From Streptosporangium canum (lineage in GTDB: Bacteria > Actinomycetota > Actinomycetes > Streptosporangiales > Streptosporangiaceae): a DNA stretch of 64,000 bases. The DNA is taken from contig NZ_FOQY01000005.1 of the NCBI RefSeq assembly GCF_900113865.1, positions 369,388 through 433,387 on the forward strand, written 5' to 3'. A model generated the notes under the pieces. That model did not search any database, had not been told where the DNA came from, and saw only the letters and a list, made by a program, of their open reading frames with translations. Made by a program: the position numbers and the translations under genes. Below, piece after piece: positions 29,128 to 38,683 of this stretch. How positions within the stretch are numbered: the stretch's first letter is position 1; each line of letters starts with the position of its first letter.

Positions 29128-31800
29128 ATGGAGTCGGCAGAGATCGCCCGCCGCTTCCTGCGCTTCTTCGAGGAGCGTGGGCACACCGTTGTGCCCTCGG
29201 CCAGCCTGATCGCCGAGGACCCGACGCTGCTTCTGGTCCCCGCGGGCATGGTGCCCTTCAAGCCCTACTTCCTGGGACAGCAGAAGCCGCCCTTCAACCG
29301 GGCCACCAGCGTCCAGAAGTGCGTGCGCACCCCCGACATCGACGAGGTCGGCAAGACCACCAGGCACGCCACGTTCTTCCAGATGCTCGGCAACTTCTCC
29401 TTCGGCGACTACTTCAAGGAGCAGGCGATCCCGCTCGCCTGGGAGCTGCTGACCAAGCCCGAGTCCGAGGGCGGTTTCGGCTTCCCCGAGGAGCGGCTCT
29501 GGGTCACCGTCTACCAGGACGACGACGAGGCCTACGACATCTGGCATGAGAAGGTCGGCGTCCCGGCCGAGCGCATCCAGCGCCGCGGCCTGGAGGACAA
29601 CTACTGGCACATGGGCGTCCCGGGTCCGGGCGGGCCGTGCAGCGAGATCTACTACGACCGCGGCCCCGAGTACGGCAAGGACGGCGGCCCCGTCGCCGAC
29701 GAGAACCGCTACCTCGAGGTGTGGAACAACGTCTTCATGCAGTTCCAGCTCGGCGCGGTCCGCAGCAAGGTGGACTTCGACGTCACCGGCGAGCTGCCCG
29801 CCAAGAGCGTCGACACCGGCATGGGCCTGGAGCGCATGGCGGCGATCCTGCAGGGCGTCGACAACATCTACGAGATCGACACCACCTACAAGATCCTCGA
29901 TCGGGCCGCCGAGCTGACCAAGACGCGTTACGGCCGCGACGAGCGCGCCGACGTCTCGCTGCGGGTCATCGCCGACCACGTCCGGACCGGCGTGATGCTC
30001 GTCGCCGACGGCGTGCTGCCCTCCAACGAGGGGCGGGGCTACGTCCTGCGCCGCATCCTGCGCCGCGCCATCCGCAACCTGCGCCTGCTGGGCGCGGGCG
30101 AGGAGCGCTACATGCACGAGCTCACCGCGGTGACCATCGACGTGATGGGCGAGCAGTACCCCGAGCTCAAGGCCGACGCCCCGCAGATCCACGGCGTCAT
30201 CGACGCCGAGGAGGCCTCGTTCCTGGGCACCCTCCGCACCGGCACCGCGATCTTCGACGTCGCCGTGGAGGAGACCAGGCGCAAGGGGAAGGGCACCCTC
30301 GCCGGGGAGCAGGCCTTCCAGCTCCACGACACCTACGGCTTCCCGATCGACTTGACCCTGGAGATGGCCTCCGAGCAGGGGCTCAAGGTCGACGAAGAGG
30401 GCTTCCGCCGGCTGATGAAGGAGCAGCGCGACCGGGCCAAGGCCGACGCCGCCGCCAAGAAGACCGGCAACGCCGACATCTCGGTGTTCGGCCAGATCCT
30501 TGAGAAGACCGGCCGGGTGGAGTTCCTGGGCTACGACCAGGTGACCGCCGAGGCCGAGGTCATCGGCCTGCTCGTCGGCGGGGCCCCGGTCCCGGCCGCG
30601 GGAGCCGGCACCGAGGTCGAGGTCGTGCTGGGCCGTACCCCCTTCTACGCCGAGGGCGGCGGCCAGCTCGCCGACCAGGGGATCATCCGCACCGACGGGG
30701 CCGAGGTCGAGATCGTGGACGTGCAGTCCCCGGTCTCCGGCGTCGTCGTCCACCGCGGGAAGGTCCGCGCCGGCGAGATCCGGGTGGGCGACCAGGCCCA
30801 GGCCGAGATCGACGTCGAGCGGCGCCGCGCCATCTCCCGCAGCCACACCGCCACCCACCTGGTGCACCGCGGCTTCCGCAACGCGCTGGGCGAGACGGCG
30901 GCGCAGGCCGGTTCGGAGAACTCGCCCGGCCGCTTCCGCTTCGACTTCACCGCCGCCGGCGCCGTGGCGCCCAGCATGCTCCGTGACATCGAGGACGAGG
31001 TCAACGCCGTCCTGATCAACGACCTCACGGTCAACGCCTTCCACACCTCCCAGGCCGAGGCCCGGGCGATGGGCGCGCTGGCCCTGTTCGGCGAGAAGTA
31101 CGGCGAGACCGTCCGCATCGTCGAGGTCGGCGACTACTCCCGAGAGCTCTGCGGCGGCACCCACGTCTCCAGCTCCGGCCAGCTCGGTCTGGTCAAGGTG
31201 CTGGGCGAGGCCTCGATCGGCGCCGGAGTGCGCCGGGTGGAGGCTCTGGTCGGCCTGGACGCCTTCCGCTTCCTGGCCCGCGAGAGCGTGCTCGTCGCCC
31301 AGCTGTCGGAGCAGCTCAAGGCGCGCCGCGAGGAGCTGCCGGAGCGGATCGACGGCATCGTGACCCGGCTGCGCGCCGCGGAGAAGGAGCTGGACAAGCT
31401 CCGTTCCGCCCAGGTGCTCGCGGTGGCGGGCGAAATGGCCGCCTCCGCCCGCGACCTGCACGGAGTCTCCGTCGTGACGCGCCGCGCGCCTGATGGAACC
31501 TCCCCCGACGATCTGCGTAAGCTCGCCCTTGATGTGCGCGGCCGGTTCCCGGGTGAGCGGCCCGCGGTCGTCGTCGTGGCCGGTGTCCCCAGCGACCGGC
31601 CTGTCGTCGTCGCCGTGGTCAACGACGCGGGGCGCGGACGGGGCCTGAAGGCGGGCCGGCTCGTCGGCGTCGCGGCCAAGGCGCTCGGCGGCGGCGGTGG
31701 CGGTAAGGATGACGTCGCCCAGGGCGGTGGAGCCCGTCCTGAGGCGATCGACGACGCGCTTGTCGCCGTCGAGCAGGCGATCGCGCAGACGGTCGTCTGA
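29128..31800 (+). CDS. alaS: Alanyl-tRNA synthetase
   Basis: Charges tRNA-Ala; 890 residues, full length. The class II core contains [41 protein letters not shown] and [14 protein letters not shown]. The editing domain has the zinc motifs SHTATHLVH and [16 protein letters not shown], followed by the oligomerising C-Ala region. I take ATG 29128 ([20 protein letters not shown]), which matches the family N-terminus and has AAAGGA 11 bases upstream; ATG 29116 overlaps that ribosome site. ruvX follows after 40 bases. Confidence 0.96.
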   Translation: MESAEIARRFLRFFEERGHTVVPSASLIAEDPTLLLVPAGMVPFKPYFLGQQKPPFNRATSVQKCVRTPDIDEVGKTTRHATFFQMLGNFSFGDYFKEQAIPLAWELLTKPESEGGFGFPEERLWVTVYQDDDEAYDIWHEKVGVPAERIQRRGLEDNYWHMGVPGPGGPCSEIYYDRGPEYGKDGGPVADENRYLEVWNNVFMQFQLGAVRSKVDFDVTGELPAKSVDTGMGLERMAAILQGVDNIYEIDTTYKILDRAAELTKTRYGRDERADVSLRVIADHVRTGVMLVADGVLPSNEGRGYVLRRILRRAIRNLRLLGAGEERYMHELTAVTIDVMGEQYPELKADAPQIHGVIDAEEASFLGTLRTGTAIFDVAVEETRRKGKGTLAGEQAFQLHDTYGFPIDLTLEMASEQGLKVDEEGFRRLMKEQRDRAKADAAAKKTGNADISVFGQILEKTGRVEFLGYDQVTAEAEVIGLLVGGAPVPAAGAGTEVEVVLGRTPFYAEGGGQLADQGIIRTDGAEVEIVDVQSPVSGVVVHRGKVRAGEIRVGDQAQAEIDVERRRAISRSHTATHLVHRGFRNALGETAAQAGSENSPGRFRFDFTAAGAVAPSMLRDIEDEVNAVLINDLTVNAFHTSQAEARAMGALALFGEKYGETVRIVEVGDYSRELCGGTHVSSSGQLGLVKVLGEASIGAGVRRVEALVGLDAFRFLARESVLVAQLSEQLKARREELPERIDGIVTRLRAAEKELDKLRSAQVLAVAGEMAASARDLHGVSVVTRRAPDGTSPDDLRKLALDVRGRFPGERPAVVVVAGVPSDRPVVVAVVNDAGRGRGLKAGRLVGVAAKALGGGGGGKDDVAQGGGARPEAIDDALVAVEQAIAQTVV

Positions 31801-31840
31801 CGATGGACGCCTGCGAGTCGGTGGCGGCTCGGAGGCGGGG

Positions 31841-32344
31841 ATGATGATGAGAAACGGCATCCGGCTGGGCGTCGACGTCGGCTCGGTCCGCATCGGCGTG
31901 GCCCGCAGTGACCCTTCGGGACTACTGGCCACGCCGGTGGAGACCGTACGGCGCGGCAGGGGCGATCTGGACCGGCTCGCGGAGATCGCGGCCGAGTACG
32001 AGGTCGTCGAGATCGTCGTCGGCCTGCCGACCTCGCTGTCCGGCCGCGAGGGGCAGGCGGCCGAGGCCGCCCGCGACTTCGCGACCCGGATCTCGCTGCG
32101 GCTGTCGCCCATCCCCGTCCGGCTGTTCGACGAGCGGCTGACCACCGTCACCGCCCAGCAGGGCCTGCGGGCCAGCGGGGTCAAGGCCAAGAACCAGCGG
32201 GCCGTGGTGGACCAGGCGGCGGCCATCGTGCTGCTCCAGGCGGCCCTGGACGCCGAACGCGCCACGGGCAGGCCCCCGGGCAGGGCGCTCGCCCCGCCGG
32301 GCGGGCAGCCCGGCGGGGAGCCGGGTGGAGGGGCCGCCCGGTGA
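31841..32344 (+). CDS. ruvX: Putative pre-16S rRNA nuclease / Holliday junction resolvase-like protein YqgF (RuvX)
   Basis: A 167-residue RNase-H-fold protein. N-terminal [15 protein letters not shown] carries the first catalytic Asp, [16 protein letters not shown] the central loop, [11 protein letters not shown] the Glu, and [16 protein letters not shown] the last Asp, so the active site is intact. Family members mature the 5' end of 16S rRNA. Three consecutive ATGs occur at 31841, 31844 and 31847; GGAGG at 31831-31835 fits the first two. The C-terminal tail is Gly/Pro-rich. Its TGA overlaps the GTG of the first mltG gene by 4 bases. Confidence 0.93.
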   Translation: MMMRNGIRLGVDVGSVRIGVARSDPSGLLATPVETVRRGRGDLDRLAEIAAEYEVVEIVVGLPTSLSGREGQAAEAARDFATRISLRLSPIPVRLFDERLTTVTAQQGLRASGVKAKNQRAVVDQAAAIVLLQAALDAERATGRPPGRALAPPGGQPGGEPGGGAAR

Positions 32345-33378
32345 GCCGCATGCGGCCGTTGTGGCTGCTGGCGGGCGGGACGGCCGTGGCCGCCCTGATG
32401 GTGGGCGCCGGCGGATACGTCCTGGTCAAGCCGTACCTGATGCCTCCGGACTTTGAGGGGCCCGGCTCGGGCACGGTCACCGTCGAGATCGACGAAGGCG
32501 CGACCGCCGGTGAGATCGCCGCTGTCCTGGTCGGCGCCGGGGTGGTGGCCAGTGCCCGCTCGTTCATCCGGGTGACCGAGGAGCAGGCGAGGGAGAGCGG
32601 CCTGCGGCCCGGCCGCTTCAGGCTCCGCAGGGGCATGTCGGCCGCCGAGGCCCTCGAACTGCTGACCGCGCCCGAGTCCCGGGTGGTGCGGCGGGTGGTC
32701 GTCCCCGAGGGGCTGCGCCTGCCCGAGCTGCTCGACAGGCTCGCCGCGGGCACCGGAATGCGGCGGGCCGGCTTCGCCAGGGCCGCGGCGGACCGCGAGG
32801 GGCTGGGCCTGCCCTCCTACGCCAGGAGCGCCGAGGGGTTCCTGTTCCCGGCCACCTACGAGGTGGAGCCGGGCATGACGCCGCAGGACGTGCTCGCGGC
32901 GATGGTGGAACGTTACAAACGCGCCGCGGCCGAGCTCGACCTCGAGGCGCTGGCCGCCAGAAGGCGCCTGACGCCCCTGGAGGCCGTCACGGTGGCGAGC
33001 ATCCTGCAGGCCGAGGGCGGGCGGAACGCGGACTACCCGAAGATCGCTAGAGTGATCTACAACCGGATCAAGGCGGGGACGCCGCTCCAGCTCGACACCA
33101 CGGTGCTCTACGCGCAGAGGCGCAGGACCCTCAGAGTGACGGACAAGGACACCGAAGTGAGATCGCCGTACAACACCTACCTGAGGCGTGGTGTGCCGCC
33201 GGGCCCCATCGCGAATCCGGGGGAGAAGGCGTTACGTGCGGCGCTCCATCCAGATCAAGGAGATTGGCTCTGGTTTGTCACAATCGATCCGGAGCATAGA
33301 ATCACGAAATTCACTGACAAAGAGAGTGAGTTCGTGAGATACCGGGAAGACCTAAACAGCTACCTCGGGACGCGTTGA
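32341..33378 (+). CDS. mltG: Endolytic murein transglycosylase MltG, copy 1
   Basis: MltG cleaves nascent glycan strands and releases them from the membrane, setting strand length. The 345-residue protein has a single N-terminal membrane helix (about 6-28), a LysM-like region ([18 protein letters not shown]), and the YceG catalytic domain with the probable catalytic Glu225 in ASILQAEGG, then [33 protein letters not shown] and the C-terminal [11 protein letters not shown]. It overlaps ruvX (GTGA). A second, longer mltG follows 163 bases later. The yqgF-mltG-aroE order is the standard actinobacterial one, normally with a single mltG. Confidence 0.93.
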   Translation: MSRMRPLWLLAGGTAVAALMVGAGGYVLVKPYLMPPDFEGPGSGTVTVEIDEGATAGEIAAVLVGAGVVASARSFIRVTEEQARESGLRPGRFRLRRGMSAAEALELLTAPESRVVRRVVVPEGLRLPELLDRLAAGTGMRRAGFARAAADREGLGLPSYARSAEGFLFPATYEVEPGMTPQDVLAAMVERYKRAAAELDLEALAARRRLTPLEAVTVASILQAEGGRNADYPKIARVIYNRIKAGTPLQLDTTVLYAQRRRTLRVTDKDTEVRSPYNTYLRRGVPPGPIANPGEKALRAALHPDQGDWLWFVTIDPEHRITKFTDKESEFVRYREDLNSYLGTR

Positions 33379-33541
33379 TGCCCGGCGGAACACCCCCCGT
33401 TCCGCCGCGTGCGGCGACTCGCATCGAGAGGCCAGGAAAAGGCGCCCGGCGGACCGGGACGTCTGGCATGGTGTCCCCCCTCGGTTCGGCATACCCGCTT
33501 GACGGCGGGCCGCCTCTACCGGGAGATTGGCGGGCGACTCT

Positions 33542-34708
33542 ATGAACGATCTCGATATGGACTTCCTGGTCGGCGACGACGACGATGGCAGGTCGCGGCG
33601 CGGCTCACGCACATCCTCAGGCTCCGGCAGCCGGCGCGGACGCCGCCGCCGGCGCCGCCGCAACCGGGGCGGCTTCCTCGCCCCGATGCTCGCGGCCATC
33701 GTCCTGCTGGGTGGTGTCGGCGCCGGAGGCTTCTACGGCTACACCTGGCTGCGCGACGCGATGACCGTCGAGGACTACACCGGAGAGGGCGCTGGCGAGG
33801 TCGTCGTGGAGATCAAGACCGGGCAGAGCGCCTCGGACGTCGCCCGGACCCTGCAGGAGCAGGGGGTGGTCAAGAGCGCCGAGGCGTTCGTCGACGCCGC
33901 CGCCGCCGCGGACATGAGCGCCTCCCTGCAGCCGGGCGAATACACCCTGCGCAAGCAGATGTCGGCCGCCGCCGCGGTCAAGCTGCTCGATCCGGACAAG
34001 CGGCTGCGGGAGACGGTGACCCTCAAGGAGGGCCTGCGCCTCTCCGACACCCTGACGCAGCTCGCCAAGCAGACCGGCAAGCCGCTCAGGGAGTTCCAGC
34101 GGGCGGCCAGGGACGGCAAGGCGCTCGGCCTGCCCTCCTACGCCAAGGGCAGGCTGGAGGGCTACGCCTTCCCTGCCACCTACGAGATCTCCCCCAAGAT
34201 GAAGCCCCTCGACATCCTGACCGCGATGGTCGACCGCTTCCACCAGACCGCCGCCAAGGACGGGCTGGAGAAGGAGTCCAAGGCCCTCGGCTACACCCCG
34301 CACCAGATCATGACGATCGCCAGCATCGTCCAGGCCGAGTCCGGCAGCGTCGAGGACATGGGCAAGGTGGCCCGCGTCATCTACAACCGCCTCGACGGCA
34401 ATCCGCCGCGCAAGCTGGAGATGGACAGCACGGTGATGTACGGGCTGAACAAGTACGGCGTCGCGGCGACCAACGCCGACCTCGAGAGCACCTCGCCCTA
34501 CAACACCTACGGGCGGGAGGGCCTGCCCCCGGGGCCGATCGCCAACCCCGGCGACCACGCCATCCAGGCGGCGCTCAACCCCACCAAGGGCGACTGGATC
34601 TTCTTCGTGACCACCGACACCAAGCGCGGCATCACCAAGTTCACCGCGTCCGAGGCCGAGTTCTTCAAGTTCAAGGCGGAGTTCGAGAAGAACCAGGCGG
34701 GCGGGTGA
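33542..34708 (+). CDS. mltG: Endolytic murein transglycosylase MltG, copy 2
   Basis: The 388-residue paralogue of the preceding gene has an N-terminal cytoplasmic extension that is first acidic (GDDDDG) and then an Arg run ([12 protein letters not shown]), a membrane helix at about 45-66, and the full YceG domain with the likely catalytic Glu266 (ASIVQAESG), [32 protein letters not shown] and ITKFTASEAEF. The ATG at 33542 has only weak upstream purines; the TTG at 33527 is an alternative. The extension resembles that of the single MltG in many actinomycetes, so this copy is probably the ancestral one. aroE starts on its stop codon (TGATG). Confidence 0.93.
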   Translation: MNDLDMDFLVGDDDDGRSRRGSRTSSGSGSRRGRRRRRRRNRGGFLAPMLAAIVLLGGVGAGGFYGYTWLRDAMTVEDYTGEGAGEVVVEIKTGQSASDVARTLQEQGVVKSAEAFVDAAAAADMSASLQPGEYTLRKQMSAAAAVKLLDPDKRLRETVTLKEGLRLSDTLTQLAKQTGKPLREFQRAARDGKALGLPSYAKGRLEGYAFPATYEISPKMKPLDILTAMVDRFHQTAAKDGLEKESKALGYTPHQIMTIASIVQAESGSVEDMGKVARVIYNRLDGNPPRKLEMDSTVMYGLNKYGVAATNADLESTSPYNTYGREGLPPGPIANPGDHAIQAALNPTKGDWIFFVTTDTKRGITKFTASEAEFFKFKAEFEKNQAGG

Positions 34709-35532
34709 TGAGGGCGGCGGTGCTCGGGTCGCCCATCGTCCACTCGCTCTCGCCCCACCTGCACCGGGCCGCCTACGAGGGCCTCGGCCTGTACGGCTGG
34801 CGCTACGAGGCGATCGAGTGCGACGAGGCCGGGCTGCCCGGCCTCGTCGGCGGACTCGGCCCGGAGTGGGCGGGGTTGTCGCTGACCATGCCGCTCAAGC
34901 GGGCCGTGCTGCCGCTGCTCGACACCGTCTCCGACCTCGCGGTTGCGGTGGGCGGGGCCAATACCGTGGTCTTCTCGGACGGCGCCCGCCACGGCGAGAA
35001 CACCGACGTCCACGGCATCGTCCGGGCGCTCGCCGAGGCGGGCGTGGCGCCGCCCCGGGCGGCGACGATCCTGGGCGGCGGGGCGACGGCGGCCTCCGCG
35101 CTGGCCGCGCTCCACGAGCTGGGCCTGCGCGAGGCGACCCTGGTGGTCCGCGACCCGGACCGGGCCGGGGAGACCGCGGCGGTGGCCGAGCGGCTGGGCA
35201 CGGCCCTGACGGTGCAGACCTTCGACAAGCTCGACACCGTCCTGGACGTGGACCTGGTCGTCTCGACCCTGCCGGCGGGAGCCGCCGACCGGCTGGCCGA
35301 CCTGGTGGCCGGGGTGCCGGCCCTCTTCGACGTGGTCTACGCGCCCTGGCCCACCCGCCTGGCCGCGGCCGTGACCGAGCGGGGCGGGACCGTGATCGGC
35401 GGCTTCCCCATGCTCCTGCACCAGGCGGTCCGGCAGGTCGAGCTGATGACCGGCCGGACCGACGTGCCGGTGGAGGCGATGCGCGCGGCGGGCAAGGCCG
35501 AGATCGTCAGACGAGTCGCTCCGGAGAGCTGA
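34708..35532 (+). CDS. aroE: Shikimate dehydrogenase
   Basis: Reduces 3-dehydroshikimate to shikimate with NADPH in aromatic amino acid synthesis. The 274-residue protein has the substrate motif LGSPIVHSLSPHLHRAAYEGLGL, catalytic Lys and Asp in LSLTMPLKRAV and GENTDVHGIV, the nucleotide fold LGGGATAASALAAL, and the C-terminal GGFPMLLHQAVRQVELMTG. The ATG overlaps the mltG stop by one base (TGATG). Its last 26 bases overlap the 3' end of the convergent minus-strand membrane protein gene, with no room for a terminator between them. Confidence 0.94.
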   Translation: MRAAVLGSPIVHSLSPHLHRAAYEGLGLYGWRYEAIECDEAGLPGLVGGLGPEWAGLSLTMPLKRAVLPLLDTVSDLAVAVGGANTVVFSDGARHGENTDVHGIVRALAEAGVAPPRAATILGGGATAASALAALHELGLREATLVVRDPDRAGETAAVAERLGTALTVQTFDKLDTVLDVDLVVSTLPAGAADRLADLVAGVPALFDVVYAPWPTRLAAAVTERGGTVIGGFPMLLHQAVRQVELMTGRTDVPVEAMRAAGKAEIVRRVAPES

Positions 35533-36472
35533 CCGTCCCGGTGCCGTAGGGCCGGAAACCTCGCCTGGCCACGGTGAAGAACACGGCCACGAGAAGCGTC
35601 TGCAGCAGAAAGTGCGGCCATGCGCCCCTGAGCGGCCCGTCCAGCAGTCCCATGCCGTAGAGCTGTGCGAGTAGCGGAACCATGAGCAGGATGGCGCGGC
35701 GGCCGACGGGGGTTCGGCTGGCCACGCCACAGGCCATCGCGATCAGGGTCAGGTCGACTCTGAGCCCGTCCGGGTCGTCGGGCGGGAAGAGGTAGGTGAA
35801 GACGTTGAGGGCGGCGAGCAATAGGACCGCGGCGACGCTCCAGTGGAGCAGTCGCCGGTGGCCGATCAACGCCGCTCCCTCGGCCGGCCTGGACGCCAGG
35901 GTCAGCAGGAGGGCGACGACACAGCCGGGGAAGGCCTGGAGCGCCACGTCGCCGGGGGTCAACGGGTGCACCGAAGGGGCGTCCGGTCCCACGTACTTCA
36001 TGATCTCCATGGTCGCCACGGTGTAGATGGCGCTCTCCGCAACCGCCCAGATCCAGGCGCCGGCGGCTGCCCAGCGTGAGCCCCGTAGCGCCAGGCCGAG
36101 GATCAACGGGTAGGGCAGCAGCCGCACCAGGATGAGTACGACTTGGAGAAAGCCCGCCGACTCCCACGTGCCCGGCCACAAGACCAGCGCCGAGCTGCCG
36201 AGCGACAGGACGAGCAGGTAGAGCGGGGCGACGATCGCGGCGATGTTCAGTGCGTCGCGCCAGTGCGCGGCGGCCTCGGGGCCGAAGGAGCGCTGGAGGC
36301 GGATGAGGATCCCGCCTCTGACCACGTCGAACACCTCACGTGGATCCGGGCGCTCGCGGCCCGGCCCGGCTCCGGCGAGCATCACGCCGATCATCTCCTC
36401 CTCGTGGCGGGCCCTGTGCTCACGGGGGTAGCAGGCCAGGAGCCTGCGGTAGCGCGCCTCCAGAGAGCTCAT
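35507..36472 (-). CDS. Integral membrane protein partnered with PadR regulator
   Basis: A 321-residue protein with a soluble N-terminus (MSSLEARYRRLLACYPREHRARHEEEMIGVML, a pattern seen in many actinobacterial proteins encoded next to PadR regulators) and about seven to eight predicted membrane helices. I recognise no enzymatic motif. The ATG overlaps the padR stop by 4 bases (ATGA), so the pair is co-translated and the PadR protein probably controls this gene. Its 3' end runs 26 bases into aroE on the other strand. Confidence 0.82.
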   Translation of the reverse strand: MSSLEARYRRLLACYPREHRARHEEEMIGVMLAGAGPGRERPDPREVFDVVRGGILIRLQRSFGPEAAAHWRDALNIAAIVAPLYLLVLSLGSSALVLWPGTWESAGFLQVVLILVRLLPYPLILGLALRGSRWAAAGAWIWAVAESAIYTVATMEIMKYVGPDAPSVHPLTPGDVALQAFPGCVVALLLTLASRPAEGAALIGHRRLLHWSVAAVLLLAALNVFTYLFPPDDPDGLRVDLTLIAMACGVASRTPVGRRAILLMVPLLAQLYGMGLLDGPLRGAWPHFLLQTLLVAVFFTVARRGFRPYGTGTVSSPERLV

Positions 36473-36870
36473 GCCGTACCTCCGGCGGGGCCGCGGCGGA
36501 ACAGCGCCGCACCTCTGGCAGGGCCGCGGCGGAACAGTGCCCCGCCGGCGGGGCGGACGCGCAGGCGCGTGGAGGCCGCCTCGGCGTGCCGGCGCAGCCG
36601 TTCGGCCTCGGCGGCCAGGCGGGCGGCGCCGTCGCCGGTCAGCCGGTAGTAGCGCCGCAGGCGGCCGTCCACCACCTCCTCGCGGTCGGCGGCGACCAGG
36701 CCCTCGGACTGGAGACGGTCGAGGGCGGCGTAGAGGGTGCCCGCGCGCAGGCGCACCCGGCCATCGGAGATCTCCCGGACGTCGTTGATCACGCCGTAGC
36801 CGTGCTGGGGCCCGGCGGCCAGGGCCGTGAGGATCAGGAACGTGGGTTCCTGCATCGATCGCTCGCTCAT
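36469..36870 (-). CDS. PadR-family transcriptional regulator
   Basis: A 133-residue PadR winged-helix protein: TFLILTALAAGPQHGYGVINDV, RAGTLYAALDRLQSEGLVAADREEVVDGRLRRYYRLTGDGAARL. The C-terminal tail is odd, with two near copies of an 11-residue unit (ALFRRGPARGA / ALFRRGPAGGT) encoded by a 33-bp repeat. The ATG at 36870 follows a -10-like TATATA (36884 to 36879 on the minus strand) by 8 bases, fitting leaderless transcription; AAGAAGG between them is too close to act as a ribosome site. It likely represses itself and the downstream membrane protein gene; its ligand is unknown. Confidence 0.88.
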   Translation of the reverse strand: MSERSMQEPTFLILTALAAGPQHGYGVINDVREISDGRVRLRAGTLYAALDRLQSEGLVAADREEVVDGRLRRYYRLTGDGAARLAAEAERLRRHAEAASTRLRVRPAGGALFRRGPARGAALFRRGPAGGTA

Positions 36871-36950
36871 ACCTTCTTTATATACAGATCATCGGTACGT
36901 CGCGCAACGGGCGCGGGAGATGCGGCTCCGGCGGGGGTGTCGCGGGATGA

Positions 36951-36980
36951 TTCACTGGACGTGCGTGGTTGTGGTAGTGT
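36951..36980 (+). promoter_or_regulatory. Probable promoter of infC-rpmI-rplT
   Basis: TTCACT (36951-36956), an 18-base spacer and TAGTGT (36975-36980) resemble a housekeeping promoter. Transcription from about 36987 would give a leader of some 270 bases before infC, long enough for regulation. No other gene lies in the 389-base gap between padR and infC. Confidence 0.45.
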
Positions 36981-37036
36981 AATTACTCGATCGGTCCGGC
37001 GTGCCTGCTGGACGCGCAAGCGGAGGGTCACCTCCC

Positions 37037-37148
37037 ACCTGGTCGACCGCGAGGTCGGCAGGTCAAGGATCACACCGGGTAACTCCGGAGGGCTTACGGC
37101 GTCAAAGCTGATGAGCTCATGTGGCCCCGCATGCGCGACGTGCGGGGC
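37037..37148 (+). promoter_or_regulatory. Structured infC leader with two hairpins
   Basis: Hairpin 1 (37037-37063) pairs ACCTG and CGACC with GGTCG and CAGGT around GCGA. Hairpin 2 (37124-37148) pairs GCCCCGCA with TGCGGGGC and is followed by ATTT, so it could terminate or attenuate. Leaders of infC-rpmI-rplT operons are controlled by ribosomal protein L20 in other bacteria; this one does not obviously match a class I know. Confidence 0.45.
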
Positions 37149-37259
37149 ATTTCGTGTATCCAGACCTGCAAAAGGCCTGCGTTCCGCGACCTCCCGGCAC
37201 GATCGAGCATGTGGAAGCCGCCCGCAGAGACGGCGGCGGATCGCAACCTAGGAGGCCCC

Positions 37260-37877
37260 ATCAGCGCCGAGCCCCGCATCAACGACCGTATTCGCGTCCC
37301 CGAGGTCCGCCTCGTCGGCCCGAACGGCGAACAGGTTGGCATCGTCTCCATCGGCGATGCTCTGAAGCTGGCTCAGGAGTCCGACCTCGACCTCGTAGAG
37401 GTCGCGGCCACGGCTCGCCCGCCCGTGTGCAAGCTCATGGACTACGGCAAGTTCAAGTACGAGTCCGCGATGAAGGCACGTGAGGCGCGGCGTAACCAGG
37501 CGTACACGATCATCAAGGAGATCAAGCTCCGACCGAAGATCGACCCGCACGACTACGAGACCAAGAAGGGTCACGTGGTGCGGTTCCTCAAGGCCGGGGA
37601 CAAGGTCAAGGTCACGATCATGTTCCGCGGGCGGGAGCAGTCCCGGCCCGAGCTGGGATTCCGGCTCCTGCAGCGCCTGGCGGAGGACGTCACGGACCTC
37701 GGTTTCGTGGAGTCCCAGCCCAAGCAGGACGGCCGAAACATGATCATGGTGATCGGCCCGCACAAGAAGAAGGCCGAGGCCAAGGCCGAGAAGGCGGCGG
37801 CCAAGGCGCGGCGTGACGAGGACTCCGTGGAGGAACAGGCGCCCGTCGGCGACGAGGTGGCCGCTCCGCAGGAGTGA
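37260..37877 (+). CDS. infC: Translation initiation factor IF-3 (probable AUC start codon)
   Basis: IF3 binds the 30S subunit, prevents premature 50S joining and rejects non-standard start codons. The 205-residue product starts (M)[26 protein letters not shown], contains the linker and [28 protein letters not shown] of the C-terminal domain, and ends in a charged tail. A perfect AGGAGG (37250-37255) lies 4 bases before ATC at 37260, and family members start at this point. infC commonly uses AUU/AUC for autoregulation. In-frame ATGs at 37209 and 37119 lack good ribosome sites and would add unrelated residues. Confidence 0.93.
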   Translation: MSAEPRINDRIRVPEVRLVGPNGEQVGIVSIGDALKLAQESDLDLVEVAATARPPVCKLMDYGKFKYESAMKAREARRNQAYTIIKEIKLRPKIDPHDYETKKGHVVRFLKAGDKVKVTIMFRGREQSRPELGFRLLQRLAEDVTDLGFVESQPKQDGRNMIMVIGPHKKKAEAKAEKAAAKARRDEDSVEEQAPVGDEVAAPQE

Positions 37878-37886
37878 CTCGCATAG

Positions 37887-37937
37887 CCTGAACCGTCAGG
37901 TAGTCGCGAGATTAAGCCGAGACCGGGTCCGGTCTCG
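37887..37937 (+). promoter_or_regulatory. Hairpins in the infC-rpmI spacer
   Basis: CCTGA-ACCG-TCAGG (37887-37900) and CGAGACC-N6-GGTCTCG (37918-37937) are two clear stem-loops in the 130-base gap between infC and rpmI. They could be a processing site, an attenuator, or an L20-binding element controlling rpmI and rplT. Confidence 0.45.
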
Positions 37938-38007
37938 CAGTCAGGCATGCCCTTGACTTGGGTTACCGGCCCGGGACATCGGCACGATCGAGGGAGAGAC
38001 GGCTGAG

Positions 38008-38202
38008 ATGCCGAAGATGAAGACGCACAGCGGTGCGAAGAAGCGATTCCGGCTCACCGGCACCGGCAAGATCAAGCGTCGCCGTGCCAACCGCGCGCAC
38101 TACAACGAGTGGAAGTCCTCCACCTTGACGCGTCGTCTCAAGTCCGAGGTCGTGCTCTCCGATGCCGACGCCAAGAAGATCAAGAAGCTGCTCGCTAAGT
38201 AA
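38008..38202 (+). CDS. rpmI: 50S ribosomal protein L35
   Basis: A 64-residue very basic protein, [31 protein letters not shown], the exact L35 signature and usual length. AGGGAGAGA lies upstream of the ATG. It is followed by rplT after 24 bases, as in nearly all bacteria. Confidence 0.98.
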   Translation: MPKMKTHSGAKKRFRLTGTGKIKRRRANRAHYNEWKSSTLTRRLKSEVVLSDADAKKIKKLLAK

Positions 38203-38226
38203 CGGCCCCCGGGGAGATAGATACAC

Positions 38227-38610
38227 ATGGCACGCGTGAAGCGGGCGATCAACGCCAAGAAGAAGCGCAAGGTCGTTCTTGAGCGGGCGAAGGGCTACCG
38301 GGGCCAGCGGTCCAGGCTGTACCGCAAGGCCAAGGAGCAGATGCTCCACTCGATGACCTATGCCTACCGCGACCGCAAGGACCGCAAGGGCACCTTCCGC
38401 CGTCTCTGGATCCAGCGCATCAACGCCGCTGCCCGCCAGAACGGCATCACCTACAACCGGCTCATCCAGGGTCTGCGCCTGGCCTCCATCGAGGTCGACC
38501 GCAAGATCCTCGCCGACCTCGCAGTCAACGACGCCGCCACGTTCGCGACGCTGGTCGAGGCCGCCAAGAAGGCGCTCCCGGCCGACGTGAACGCGCCGGT
38601 CGCCGGCTGA
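38227..38610 (+). CDS. rplT: 50S ribosomal protein L20
   Basis: A 127-residue ribosomal protein with [38 protein letters not shown] and the C-terminal domain [36 protein letters not shown]20 is an early assembly protein and, in several bacteria, represses its own operon through a leader RNA. GGGGAGA lies upstream of the ATG. A strong terminator follows. Confidence 0.98.
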   Translation: MARVKRAINAKKKRKVVLERAKGYRGQRSRLYRKAKEQMLHSMTYAYRDRKDRKGTFRRLWIQRINAAARQNGITYNRLIQGLRLASIEVDRKILADLAVNDAATFATLVEAAKKALPADVNAPVAG

Positions 38611-38628
38611 ATCCGGCACTGACGAGCG

Positions 38629-38660
38629 TGCGGCCCACAGCGATCCCGCTGTGGGCCGCA
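38629..38660 (+). terminator. Rho-independent terminator after rplT
   Basis: A 14-bp perfect stem (38629-38642 with 38647-38660) closes an ATCC loop and is followed by a T-rich stretch (TTCGCATTCTT). It ends the infC operon. Confidence 0.88.
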
Positions 38661-38683
38661 TTCGCATTCTTGGGGGGACAGGC

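Noticed and set aside
28924-32265. 1113-codon minus-strand frame opposite alaS and ruvX
   Set aside because: Antisense to a complete AlaRS; low-complexity translation without motifs.
37119-37259. N-terminal extension of IF3 from an upstream ATG
   Set aside because: The extension has no similarity to IF3, the ATGs lack ribosome sites, and a perfect AGGAGG sits right before the ATC where homology starts.
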